Assembly (NCBI GenBank): GCA_016875695.1
Contig: VGPB01000033.1
Coordinates: 1-13,428 of the forward strand
DNA length: 13,428 bases
Source of the DNA: Chloroflexota bacterium
GTDB taxonomy: Bacteria; Chloroflexota; Dehalococcoidia; UBA2979
Direction: 5' to 3'
The notes under the pieces were generated by a model. That model had not been told where the DNA came from. It saw only the letters and a program-made list of their open reading frames with translations, and ran no database searches. The position numbers and the translations under genes were made by a program. Numbering within the stretch: the first letter of the stretch is position 1; the number at the start of each line of letters is the position of its first letter. Shown here piece by piece: positions 1 through 7,854 of this stretch.

Positions 1-1096
1 GCGCCCAGCGCGCAGCGCGGCGGCGCAGCGTCGCGGGGTCGGCGGCAATCATGCGCCACACCGGCACGGTGCGCTCCGCGTCGCCGCGCTCGTACGCGGC
101 TAGAGTGGCCGCGAGCGCGGCGATCGAGGCCTTGTCCATGCGCATCGCGCGCGCGAGCGGGTGGCGGCGCAGCGCCGCGATCGCCTCGGCGCGCCCCACC
201 GCGATGCCCGCCTGCGGGCCGCCGATCAGCTTGTCGCCGGAGAACAGCGCGACGTCCGCGCCCGCCGCGAGCGAGTCTGCGACGAGCGGCTCGGCGCCCA
301 GCCCGTAGCGCCGCGGGTCGAGCAGCGCGCCGGAGCCGAGGTCATCGAGCAGCAGCAGCCCGCGCTCACGGGCGAGCGCTGCGAGGCCGCGCAGCGGGGC
401 CTCTTCCGTGAAGCCCACCACGCGGAAGTTCGAGGCGTGCACGCGCAGCAGCGCCGCGGTGCGGTCCGTGACCGCCTCAGCGTAGTCGCGCAGGTACGTG
501 CGGTTCGTGGTGCCGACCTCGACGAGGGTGGCGCCGGACTGCCGCATCACGTCCGGGATGCGGAAGCCGCCCCCGATCTCGACGAGCTGTGCGCGCGAGA
601 TCACGACCTCGCGGCCGGCGCACACCGCCGACAGGGCGAGCAACAGCGCCGAGGCGTTGTTGTTGACCGCGAGCCCGGTTTCGGCGCCCGTTACGCGACA
701 TAATAACGACTCGAGGTGCGTGAAGCGCGACCCGCGCTCGCCGCTCGCGAGGTCGTACTCAAGGTTCGAATACCCGGCGGCCGCCCGTTGCATCGCGGCC
801 AGTGCGTCGTCGGAGAGGGGCGCGCGGCCCAGGTTGGTGTGGATGATCACGCCGGTGGCATTGACGACCGGACGCAGGCTCGGCTCGAGCGAGGCGGCAC
901 GCGCCACGACGGCGTCGACGGGGGACGGCTCCGGGGCGTCGCCCGTGGCCTCGATGGCCGCGCGATACTCCTCGAGCACCGCGCGCGCGAGGCTCACGAC
1001 GGCGGCGTGGCCGTGGCGCGCGGCCAGCGCGGCGACGCGCCGGTCGCCCAGCAGCCTCTCGACGGAGGGCAATTCGCGGTACGGATTGGCCGCCAT
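1..1096 (-). CDS. selA: L-seryl-tRNA(Sec) selenium transferase (selenocysteine synthase), C-terminus cut by window edge
   Basis: PLP enzyme that converts seryl-tRNA(Sec) to selenocysteinyl-tRNA(Sec) with selenophosphate, in the cytoplasm. The minus strand reads open from an ATG at 1096 to the window edge, 365 codons, so roughly the last 100 residues of a normal 460-residue SelA lie outside. The N-terminus has the family pattern LPSVERLL. It is followed by NATGVIIHTNLGRAPL, the segment EIGGGFRIPDVM, GTTNRTYLRDY and the PLP-lysine motif SGDKLIGGPQAG, with the lysine at about residue 289 (E. coli SelA uses Lys295). The start is supported by the conserved N-terminus and by a TACAAT box six bases upstream, which suggests a leaderless mRNA. 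The gene is divergent from the serine operon; selB would be expected beyond the left edge but cannot be seen. Family assignment is firm; whether the host makes selenoproteins is inferred. Confidence 0.95.
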   Translation of the reverse strand, partial: MAANPYRELPSVERLLGDRRVAALAARHGHAAVVSLARAVLEEYRAAIEATGDAPEPSPVDAVVARAASLEPSLRPVVNATGVIIHTNLGRAPLSDDALAAMQRAAAGYSNLEYDLASGERGSRFTHLESLLCRVTGAETGLAVNNNASALLLALSAVCAGREVVISRAQLVEIGGGFRIPDVMRQSGATLVEVGTTNRTYLRDYAEAVTDRTAALLRVHASNFRVVGFTEEAPLRGLAALARERGLLLLDDLGSGALLDPRRYGLGAEPLVADSLAAGADVALFSGDKLIGGPQAGIAVGRAEAIAALRRHPLARAMRMDKASIAALAATLAAYERGDAERTVPVWRMIAADPATLRRRAARWA

Positions 1097-1102
1097 GCCT
1101 CG

Positions 1103-1108
1103 ATTGTA
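1103..1108 (-). promoter_or_regulatory. Putative -10 box of selA, leaderless arrangement
   Basis: Reading the minus strand, TACAAT is followed by six bases and then the selA ATG. A start of transcription about seven bases after the box would fall on or next to the A of the ATG. No Shine-Dalgarno sequence is present. The same spacing is seen at rarA (7843-7857). No good -35 hexamer is visible. Confidence 0.5.
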
Positions 1109-1141
1109 GGCGGCTGCGCGGGGGCCGCGCTGCGCGGGCGC

Positions 1142-1160
1142 TCAACGTTCGATTCGTTGA
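1142..1160. promoter_or_regulatory. Inverted repeat TCAACG-N7-CGTTGA, possible operator between selA and the serine operon
   Basis: Perfect 6-bp arms with a 7-bp spacer in the divergent intergenic region. The right arm overlaps the proposed -35 box of the plus-strand promoter, where a repressor would block RNA polymerase. The arm sequence GATTCGTTG recurs in the perfect palindrome at 10570-10587. Binding protein unknown. Confidence 0.4.
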
Positions 1161-1186
1161 CGCTATTCCGGGCGCGCGCCTAGGAT
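1157..1186 (+). promoter_or_regulatory. Putative sigma70-type promoter of the aminotransferase-serA operon
   Basis: TTGACG (1157-1162) and TAGGAT (1181-1186) are separated by 18 bp. This predicts a start near 1193 and a leader of about 48 bases. A purine-rich AAAGAGAGA at 1227-1235 could act as the ribosome binding site for the GTG at 1241. Confidence 0.5.
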
Positions 1187-1240
1187 CGCTCTTCAACCTG
1201 TCCCCCGGCCCCGGTCGCGGCGCCCGAAAGAGAGACACGC

Positions 1241-2338
1241 GTGAACCTGCGCATCCCCGGCCCCACTCCCGTGCCCAGGGAAGTGGCGGAGGCCGGCGCC
1301 GCTGAGATGATCAACCACCGCGGCCCGGAGTTCGCGGAGCTGATCCAGCGGTGCATCGCCGGGGCGAAGCAGGTCTACCAGACGCAGCGTGACCTCGTGA
1401 TCCTGACCACCTCCGGCACGGGCGGCATGGAGGCCGCGGTCGCGAATCACGTCTCGCCGGGCGAGCGCGTGCTGGTGGTCACGATCGGCGTCTTCGGCAA
1501 GCGCTTCGTCGAGCTGGTGCAGGCGTACGGCGGCCAGCCCGTCGAGCTGGCGTTCGACTTCGGCACGGCGGCCGACCCGAACCGCATCGACGCCGCGCTC
1601 GCGACCGACCCCGAGCTGCGCACCGTGCTGGTCACGCACAACGAGACCTCGACGGGCGTGACGAACCCGCTGGCCGAGATCGCGCGCGCGGTGAAGGGTC
1701 GCGACCGGCTGCTGATCGTCGACGCGATCTCGTCGCTGTCGTCCATCGACGTGCGCGTGGACGAGTGGGACCTGGACGTCGTCGTCTCGGGCTCGCAGAA
1801 GGGCTGGATGGTCGCGCCCGGCCTGGCGTTCGTGTCGATGAGTCCGCGCGCGTGGGAGGTGCAGGCGCGCTGCGCCACGCCGCGCTACTACTTCGACCTG
1901 CGTCGCCACCAGGTGAGCGCGGAGCGCGGGCAGACGCCGTGGACGCCGGCCGTGCCGCTGTTCTTCCAGCTCGACGCCGCGCTGCCGATGCTGTTCGCCG
2001 AGGGCATGCCCAACGTGTTCGCGCGGCACCACCGTCACGCCGAGCGCGTGCGGGAGGGCGTGCGGGCGCTCGGCCTCGAGCTGTTCGCCGCGGAGGGCCA
2101 CCGCTCCGACACGGTGACGGCGATCAAGGTGCCGGAGGGCATCGAAGGCTCCGCGATCACTCGTACGGCGCGCACCGACTTCAAGACGGTGTTCGCGGGC
2201 GGCCAGGGCTCGCTCACGGGGAAGATCTTCCGCTTCGGACACCTGGGCTGGGTCACCGATGCGGACGTCGAGGCGGGACTGGACGCGATCGAGCGCACGC
2301 TGGCGAAGCTCGGCTTCACCGCGCCGGCGCGCGCGTAG
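1241..2338 (+). CDS. Class V aminotransferase (alanine-glyoxylate / phosphoserine aminotransferase type)
   Basis: A 365-residue fold-type I PLP enzyme with a GTG start. Seen motifs: N-terminal IPGPTPVPREV, the cofactor-binding TSGTGGMEAAV, HNETSTGVTNPL, DAISSLSSI, and the lysine motif SGSQKGWMVAPG with the PLP lysine at residue 187. The C-terminal FRFGHLGWV is typical of the alanine-glyoxylate / serine-glyoxylate aminotransferase branch. The gene ends 27 bp before serA on the same strand. By context its likely job is transamination of 3-phosphohydroxypyruvate to phosphoserine, as reported for class V enzymes that replace SerC in several phyla. An alanine-glyoxylate or serine-pyruvate role remains possible because the sequence alone does not settle substrate. 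Family is near certain; the specific reaction is inferred. Confidence 0.9.
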   Translation: MNLRIPGPTPVPREVAEAGAAEMINHRGPEFAELIQRCIAGAKQVYQTQRDLVILTTSGTGGMEAAVANHVSPGERVLVVTIGVFGKRFVELVQAYGGQPVELAFDFGTAADPNRIDAALATDPELRTVLVTHNETSTGVTNPLAEIARAVKGRDRLLIVDAISSLSSIDVRVDEWDLDVVVSGSQKGWMVAPGLAFVSMSPRAWEVQARCATPRYYFDLRRHQVSAERGQTPWTPAVPLFFQLDAALPMLFAEGMPNVFARHHRHAERVREGVRALGLELFAAEGHRSDTVTAIKVPEGIEGSAITRTARTDFKTVFAGGQGSLTGKIFRFGHLGWVTDADVEAGLDAIERTLAKLGFTAPARA

Positions 2339-2365
2339 CCGCGCGGTAGCGCGAGCGCAGCGGCC

Positions 2366-3943
2366 GTGGCGCGCATTCTCATCGCCGACACGCTGGCCCG
2401 CGAGGGCATCGACCTGCTGCGCGCGCGCCACGACGTCGAAGTGCGCACGGGCCTGGCCGAGGACGAGCTTGTGGCCGCAGTCGCCGACATCGACGCGCTC
2501 GTCGTGCGCAGCCAGACGCAGGTGACCGCGCGCGTGATCGCGGCGGCGCCTCAGCTACAGGTGATCGGCCGCGCCGGCGTGGGCGTCGACAACATCGACG
2601 TGGACGCGGCGACGGAGCGCGGCGTAACGGTGGTCAACGCGCCGCTCGCGAACACGCTCTCGGCGGCGGAGCACGCGTTCGGGCTCATGCTCGCGCTCGC
2701 GCGGCACATCCCGCAGGCGCACGCCACGCTGCGCGGTGGGCGCTGGGACCGCAACGCCTACATGGGCGTTGAGCTCGCCGGGCGCACGCTGGGCATCGTC
2801 GGGCTGGGGCGCATCGGCGCCGAGGTGTCGCGCCGCGCGCGCGCGTTCCAGATGCGCGTCGTCGCGTTCGACCCGTACGTCTCCCCGGACCGCGCCAGCG
2901 CGCTCGGCGTCGAGCTCATGGAGCTCGACGCGTTGCTCGTGCAGTCGGACTTCGTGACGCTGCACACCGCGCTGCACGCGGGCACGTGGCACCTGCTGAA
3001 CGCCGAGCGCCTGGCCGCCGCGAAGCCGGGTGTGCGCATCGTGAACACCGCGCGCGGCGCGCTGATCGACGAGCAGGCGCTGTTCGATGCGATCGAGTCC
3101 GGGCGCGTGGCGGGCGCGGCCATCGACGTGTTCTCGAAGGAGCCGGCGGTCGGCAACATCCTCACGACCTCGGATCGCATCGTCGTCACCCCGCACCTCG
3201 CGGCCTCGACGGCTGAGGCGCAGGATCGTGCCGCAGTCACCGTCGCGAACGAGCTCCTCGACGTCCTGGACGGCAAGTCGGCGCGCTTCGCCGTCAACGT
3301 GCCGCTGGTCGACCCGGAGACGATGGCGGTCATCGGCCCGTACGTCGACGCTGCGGGGCTCGCGGGCCGCGTGGCGAGCCAGCTGGCGATGGGCCAGCTG
3401 CAACGCGTGCGGCTGGAGTTCCTCGGCGAGATCGCGAACTACGAGCTGCGCCTGCTGCGCGCGGCCGCGCTCATCGGGCTGCTGGAGCGCGTGAGCACGC
3501 AGAAGGTGACCATCGTCAACGCCGACCAGCTCGCCGCGCAGCGCGGCCTGCGCGTCGAGGTCGAAGGCGGCGAGGCGCGCGAGCCCTACGCGAACCTCGT
3601 GCGCGTGCGCGTGACCGCAGACGCCGAGCGGCAGGTGGCAGCCACGCACACGCCGTCCGGCGTGTGCGTAGTCGGCATCGACGACTACGCGGTGGACATC
3701 AACCCGAACGACGCGCCCTTCGTCGTGATGGTGGAGAACGTCGACCGGCCGGGCATGATCGGGCGCGTCGGCACGCAGCTGGGCGAGTGGGGGGTGAACA
3801 TCCACTATATGTCGGTAGGCGCGGGCACCCGCGAACGTGCGCTGATGGTGCTCGGTGTCTCGCGCGCGCTCACCGCCGACGAGTTGCGCGCGCTGTCGGC
3901 GCTCGACAACGTCTTCTCGGCGTTCCACCTCGAGCTCGGCTAG
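2366..3943 (+). CDS. serA: D-3-phosphoglycerate dehydrogenase, long form with ACT domain
   Basis: First step of serine synthesis: NAD-dependent oxidation of 3-phosphoglycerate to 3-phosphohydroxypyruvate. It has 525 residues, the normal length for the long (actinobacterial/Bacillus) form. Residues 1-100 and 285-315 form the substrate domain. The Rossmann domain has GLGRIG at 146-151, followed by Asp169 in VVAFDPY. Catalytic residues are visible as Arg230 (NTARGALID), Glu259 (FSKEPA) and His277 (TPHLAAST). Residues of roughly 315-445 match the intervening ASB domain, and the tail from about 450 (VENVDRPGMIGRVG) is an ACT domain, where serine feedback control would act. It starts with GTG and has only a weak ribosome site, so translation coupling to the upstream aminotransferase is likely. 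The stop codon TAG (3941-3943) sits inside the CTAG target of an inserted IS481-like relic; the protein reads full length. Confidence 0.96.
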   Translation: MARILIADTLAREGIDLLRARHDVEVRTGLAEDELVAAVADIDALVVRSQTQVTARVIAAAPQLQVIGRAGVGVDNIDVDAATERGVTVVNAPLANTLSAAEHAFGLMLALARHIPQAHATLRGGRWDRNAYMGVELAGRTLGIVGLGRIGAEVSRRARAFQMRVVAFDPYVSPDRASALGVELMELDALLVQSDFVTLHTALHAGTWHLLNAERLAAAKPGVRIVNTARGALIDEQALFDAIESGRVAGAAIDVFSKEPAVGNILTTSDRIVVTPHLAASTAEAQDRAAVTVANELLDVLDGKSARFAVNVPLVDPETMAVIGPYVDAAGLAGRVASQLAMGQLQRVRLEFLGEIANYELRLLRAAALIGLLERVSTQKVTIVNADQLAAQRGLRVEVEGGEAREPYANLVRVRVTADAERQVAATHTPSGVCVVGIDDYAVDINPNDAPFVVMVENVDRPGMIGRVGTQLGEWGVNIHYMSVGAGTRERALMVLGVSRALTADELRALSALDNVFSAFHLELG

Positions 3944-3944
3944 C

Positions 3945-3969
3945 TGTAGTTCCTCGAGGTTGTTGCAGG
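3945..3969 (+). repeat. Left terminal inverted repeat of the IS481-like relic
   Basis: Pairs imperfectly with 4463-4489. Identical blocks are the outer TG, an inner TCCT, and the last nine bases TGTTGCAGG; a two-base length difference lies between them. Confidence 0.7.
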
Positions 3970-4030
3970 TAGGCCGCGGCGCTGCTGCTGTATGCCTTGC
4001 GAAGCCCGCAGTGGCAGGGAGAGGCTCGTA

Positions 4031-4470
4031 GTGCGTCGGAACGCTCGAGTGACCCCGCGGACGCGGCTGGAGCTGGTCCGGGAGGTGCGAGCCGGATGCT
4101 CGCTCGCCGACGTCGCTCGACAGGGGCAGCCGCACCACGGTGGCTGAGTGGGTGCAGCGCTTCGCCGTTGAAGACGAGCACGGGCTCGCGGACCGCGGAC
4201 GACAGCGCCGGTCGTCGCGCGCCGCATCTGCGCCGTGCGCCGCCCGGCCGGCTGGGATCGCAACGCCTGCGTAGAGGCGTTTGGTGAGCGTGCAAGCGCT
4301 CGCGCAACATTCCTCGAGCGGACGCTGAGGCACTCTCGTCGTGGGGTGCAGGTGCACCGCGCACCCAGCGACAACGCGAAGAACTACGCCACGCGGGGAC
4401 TGCGTGCGCTCGCTGCCGCGCAGGGCATCGCGCTGAAGCGGTGGGGCCAGCCCCGCCTCACGCCTGCAAC
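4031..4470 (+). pseudogene. IS481-family transposase, frameshifted and internally deleted
   Basis: Three pieces of one transposase are readable. From 4031 the frame gives RNARVTPRTRLELVREVRAG then CSLADVARQ, the N-terminal helix-turn-helix of IS481 transposases, and ends in a TGA at 4145-4147. A frameshift near 4115-4125 moves the reading to SRTTVAEWVQRF and HGLADR, the rest of that DNA-binding domain. The catalytic core with its first aspartate is missing. From about 4350 the frame gives SDNAKNYATRGLRALAAAQG and IALKRW, which matches the segment around the second catalytic aspartate (family pattern TDNAKNY). The rest of the C-terminus is gone. Family recognition is from motif patterns; the boundaries between pieces are approximate. 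Confidence 0.75.
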
Positions 4471-4489
4471 ACCCTTCGCAGGAGGCGCA
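4463..4489 (-). repeat. Right terminal inverted repeat of the IS481-like relic
   Basis: Partner of the repeat at 3945-3969. It is followed directly by the second CTAG-centred target copy at 4490-4495, ten bases before the stop codon of the minus-strand yvcK gene. Confidence 0.7.
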
Positions 4490-4504
4490 GCTAGGGACGC
4501 CGCG

Positions 4505-5829
4505 TCACGCCGGCTCCTCGGCCACAGCCGGGAGGGACGCGGCGAGCCCGCGCAGGTCGCGCTCGTAGTACTGGCGCATCACCGCCGCGGCCAGGCGCTC
4601 CGGATCGTGGCGATAGCGATGGTCGGGCGCGACGAGGTCGGCGAGCACGAGGTGCGCGCCGGCGTAGTCGGCGTCGCCGGGCGCGAGCACCGGCTGCGAC
4701 TGCCATTCGTCGGGCAGCGGGTCGGCGGGCAGGTTGCTGTTCGCGAGCACGACGTCCGCTACGCGCTCGCCGCGCAGGTGGCGGCGGATGGCGGCGTAGT
4801 GCGCGGCGGCGTCGTAGCCGTCGGTCTCGCCGTGCTGGGTGGCGACGTTCGAGACGTACACCTTGTGCGCGGTCGAGGCGATCACCGCGTCGCCGAGCCC
4901 GCGCACGAGCAGGTTCGGCAGCACCGAGGTGTACAGCGAGCCCGGGCCGATCACGATCAGGTCCGCCTCCAGCAGTGCGCGCGCCACCTCAGGGTTCACG
5001 AGCGCCTGCGCCGGCTCGATGAACACCTGTGTGATGGGGGAGCCGCTGTACGGGATGTTCGACTCGCCGCGCACCGTGCGGCCATCCATCAGCACGGCGC
5101 CGAGCGTGAGGTCCGCTAGCGTCGAGGGCAGGATCGCGCCACGCACGTTGAGCACGCGCGAGGTCTCGCGGATGGCGACCTCCATGTTCCCGATGACCTC
5201 GGCCATCGCGACGATGAAGAGGTTGCCGAAGGAGTGCCCCGCGATGCCCTGGCCGGCATCCTGGTCGAAGCGGTACTGGAAGAGGCGCGTGACGAGTGGT
5301 TCGGCGTCGGCGAGCGCGGCAATGCAGTTGCGGATGTCGCCCGGCGGGATCACGTGCATGTCGCGGCGCAGCAGGCCGCTCGACCCGCCGTCGTCGGCGA
5401 CCGTGACGACGGCGGTGAGGTTGCTGGTGTAGCGCTTGAGCCCGCGCAGCAGCGTCGACAGGCCGGTGCCCCCGCCGATCGCGACGATCTTCGGGCCGCG
5501 GCCTTGCGTGCGCTGCGAGTAGATCTGCTCGACGAGCTGGGCCTGGCGCTCGACTGGCAGCAGCGCGCTGACCATCGAGCGGTTGAGGCGCCATGCGCCG
5601 TACAGCGTGATGCCTGAGGCCACGGTGAGGAATAGCAGCCCGCGCACCCATCGCGGCATGAACTGCAGCGTGACCGTGCTGACCCAGCCCGGGAACACGT
5701 ACGTCGCGTACACCTCGCGCAGCAGGTAGGCGAAGCCCAGGCCCATGATTACGACGCCGATGAGCAGCACGAACAGCCAGCGCTTGATGTGCAGGCCGAA
5801 GTATAGCCACTTGCTGATGTTGTACCGGC

Positions 5830-5833
<4 letters not shown>
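4505..5833 (-). CDS. yvcK: YvcK/CofD-family protein (gluconeogenesis factor type) with N-terminal membrane anchor
   Basis: A 442-residue protein. Residues 18-38 and 63-80 are hydrophobic helices. The soluble domain from about 113 carries the family motifs GGGTGLS (120-126), TVADDGGSSG (144-153), PPGDIRN (163-169), HSFGNLF, and GPGSLYTSVLPNL. YvcK proteins bind UDP-sugars and control carbon partition and cell-wall synthesis in Firmicutes and Mycobacteria; CofD uses the same fold for coenzyme F420. The ADDGGSS and PPGDIRN patterns point to YvcK rather than CofD. Canonical Bacillus YvcK (about 320 residues) has no membrane helices, so this is the long, anchored variant. The GTG start overlaps the gatB stop in the string GTGA, which indicates translational coupling. 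The 3' end lies ten bases from the IS481-like relic. No rapZ or whiA is nearby, unlike the Gram-positive cluster. Confidence 0.9.
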
Positions 5834-7353
<1,520 letters not shown>

Positions 7354-7365
7354 GGGCTCCCCGTC

Positions 7366-7388
7366 CCCGGCGCTCGTAGGGCGCCGGG
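7366..7388. promoter_or_regulatory. Hairpin just upstream of gatB start
   Basis: Perfect 8-bp stem CCCGGCGC / GCGCCGGG with a 7-base loop, ending 13 bases before the gatB ATG. In the mRNA it would lie where the ribosome loads. There is no T-run, so it is not a standard terminator. Role unknown. Confidence 0.35.
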
Positions 7389-7410
7389 CGTTCGAACTCG
7401 AGCGCGTGGC

Positions 7411-7434
7411 GCCCGCACCGATTGTAGTGCGGGC
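7411..7434 (-). promoter_or_regulatory. Hairpin with TACAAT in its loop, possible gatB promoter -10 or end of YHS transcript
   Basis: Perfect 8-bp stem GCCCGCAC / GTGCGGGC around an 8-base loop. On the minus strand the loop contains TACAAT (7421-7426), identical to the box before selA. No -35 hexamer is seen at the right distance and no T-run follows, so both readings are weak. Confidence 0.3.
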
Positions 7435-7539
7435 GGCGGCTATGGCGCGGGCTGCCGGGCCTCAGGCGGCGCGCCGGTGGCGTGCAGCGGCCCGAGGCGC
7501 CCGACGGCGCCCCGGGTTGCGCGCGGGACCCGGGGCAGG

Positions 7540-7710
7540 CTACGAGGTCTTCTGCTCGGCGGGCGCGAGGTACTTCTGGGGGTTGCCGATGAAGCGGTTG
7601 CGGTTGCTGATGTCGGCGAAGTAGTACCAGGTGCCTTCGTGCATGAACTTGAAGCCACTCTTTTCGTCATCGAACGTCTTGCCCGATACGATGTCCGTGC
7701 GCTCGGCCAT
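7540..7710 (-). CDS. Small YHS-like domain protein, 56 residues, no cysteine
   Basis: A short minus-strand gene with ATG at 7710 and TAG at 7540-7542. The protein reads GKTFDDEKSGFKFMHEG, then TWYYFADISNRNRFIGNPQ and KYLAP. The YYF...N..RF..NP.KYL pattern is that of the YHS domain (about 45-50 residues), found in metal-transport ATPases and oxidoreductases. The usual metal-binding cysteines of YHS are absent. Start is supported by a strong AAAGGAGGA at 7719-7727, eight bases upstream, and a TATAAT box at 7761-7766. It stands alone between gatB and rarA, so the context says little about function. It could be a stand-alone folding domain that binds a ligand other than a thiolate metal. Gene confidence is high; family assignment moderate. 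Confidence 0.8.
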   Translation of the reverse strand: MAERTDIVSGKTFDDEKSGFKFMHEGTWYYFADISNRNRFIGNPQKYLAPAEQKTS

Positions 7711-7718
7711 GGTGCTGG

Positions 7719-7727
7719 TCCTCCTTT
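7719..7727 (-). promoter_or_regulatory. Strong Shine-Dalgarno of the YHS-like gene
   Basis: AAAGGAGGA on the minus strand, eight bases before the ATG at 7710. It is the best ribosome site in the window and decides the start of this short gene. Confidence 0.75.
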
Positions 7728-7760
7728 GACATGCCGGCCACAGGTCTGGCGACCACGCGC

Positions 7761-7766
7761 ATTATA
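7761..7766 (-). promoter_or_regulatory. Consensus -10 box TATAAT of the YHS-like gene
   Basis: Perfect TATAAT in a GC-rich region, predicting a start near 7754 and a leader of about 44 bases. A TTGACC lies only six bases before it, too close to be the -35 partner; no good -35 is seen at 16-18 bp. Confidence 0.5.
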
Positions 7767-7823
7767 GGGAGGGGTCAAGCGCCCACGCCTTGCGGTCGCG
7801 CGCGCCCGGGCGCCTGGGGCGCG

Positions 7824-7850
7824 GTGTCGCGACACGAGTCGCTACACTCG
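7824..7850 (+). promoter_or_regulatory. rarA promoter: leaderless -10 box with flanking palindromes
   Basis: TACACT at 7843-7848 is followed by six bases and the rarA ATG, so transcription would start at the ATG. Just upstream is the perfect 12-bp palindrome GTGTCGCGACAC (7824-7835), and CGAGT/ACTCG arms (7835-7839, 7846-7850) straddle the -10 box. These could be operator sites; the regulator is unknown. Confidence 0.5.
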
Positions 7851-7854
7851 ACGC

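Larger units (their letters stand above)
3945..4489 (+). mobile_element. IS481-family insertion sequence, internally deleted relic
   Basis: About 545 bp, half the normal length of an IS481 element (about 1 kb). The ends start TG and finish CA: left end TGTAGTTCCTCGAGG and, read from the other side, right end TGCGCCTCCTGCGAAGG, both leading into TGTTGCAGG. The flanks are GCTAGC (3939-3944) and GCTAGG (4490-4495), which fits the NCTAGN target duplication known for IS481 of Bordetella pertussis. Inside are frameshifted pieces of an IS481-type transposase. The left target copy supplies the serA stop codon. The element cannot move by itself. Confidence 0.75.

Noticed and set aside
761..776. GGTTCGAATACCCGG, another T-loop look-alike
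   Set aside because: It is inside well-conserved selA coding sequence and has no tRNA context.
1097..1240. selC (tRNA-Sec) or SECIS element beside selA
   Set aside because: The 144-bp gap is too packed with promoter elements and shows no T-arm/acceptor pair of a tRNA-Sec.
1193..2431. Long minus-strand open frame opposite the aminotransferase
   Set aside because: Arg/Ala/His-rich translation without motifs; it is the high-GC antisense shadow of a clearly real gene. The same applies to the long minus frames over serA and rarA.
4235..5119. 294-codon plus-strand frame running from the IS relic into yvcK antisense
   Set aside because: Only its first part (to about 4470) is meaningful, as transposase remnant; the rest is a shadow of yvcK.
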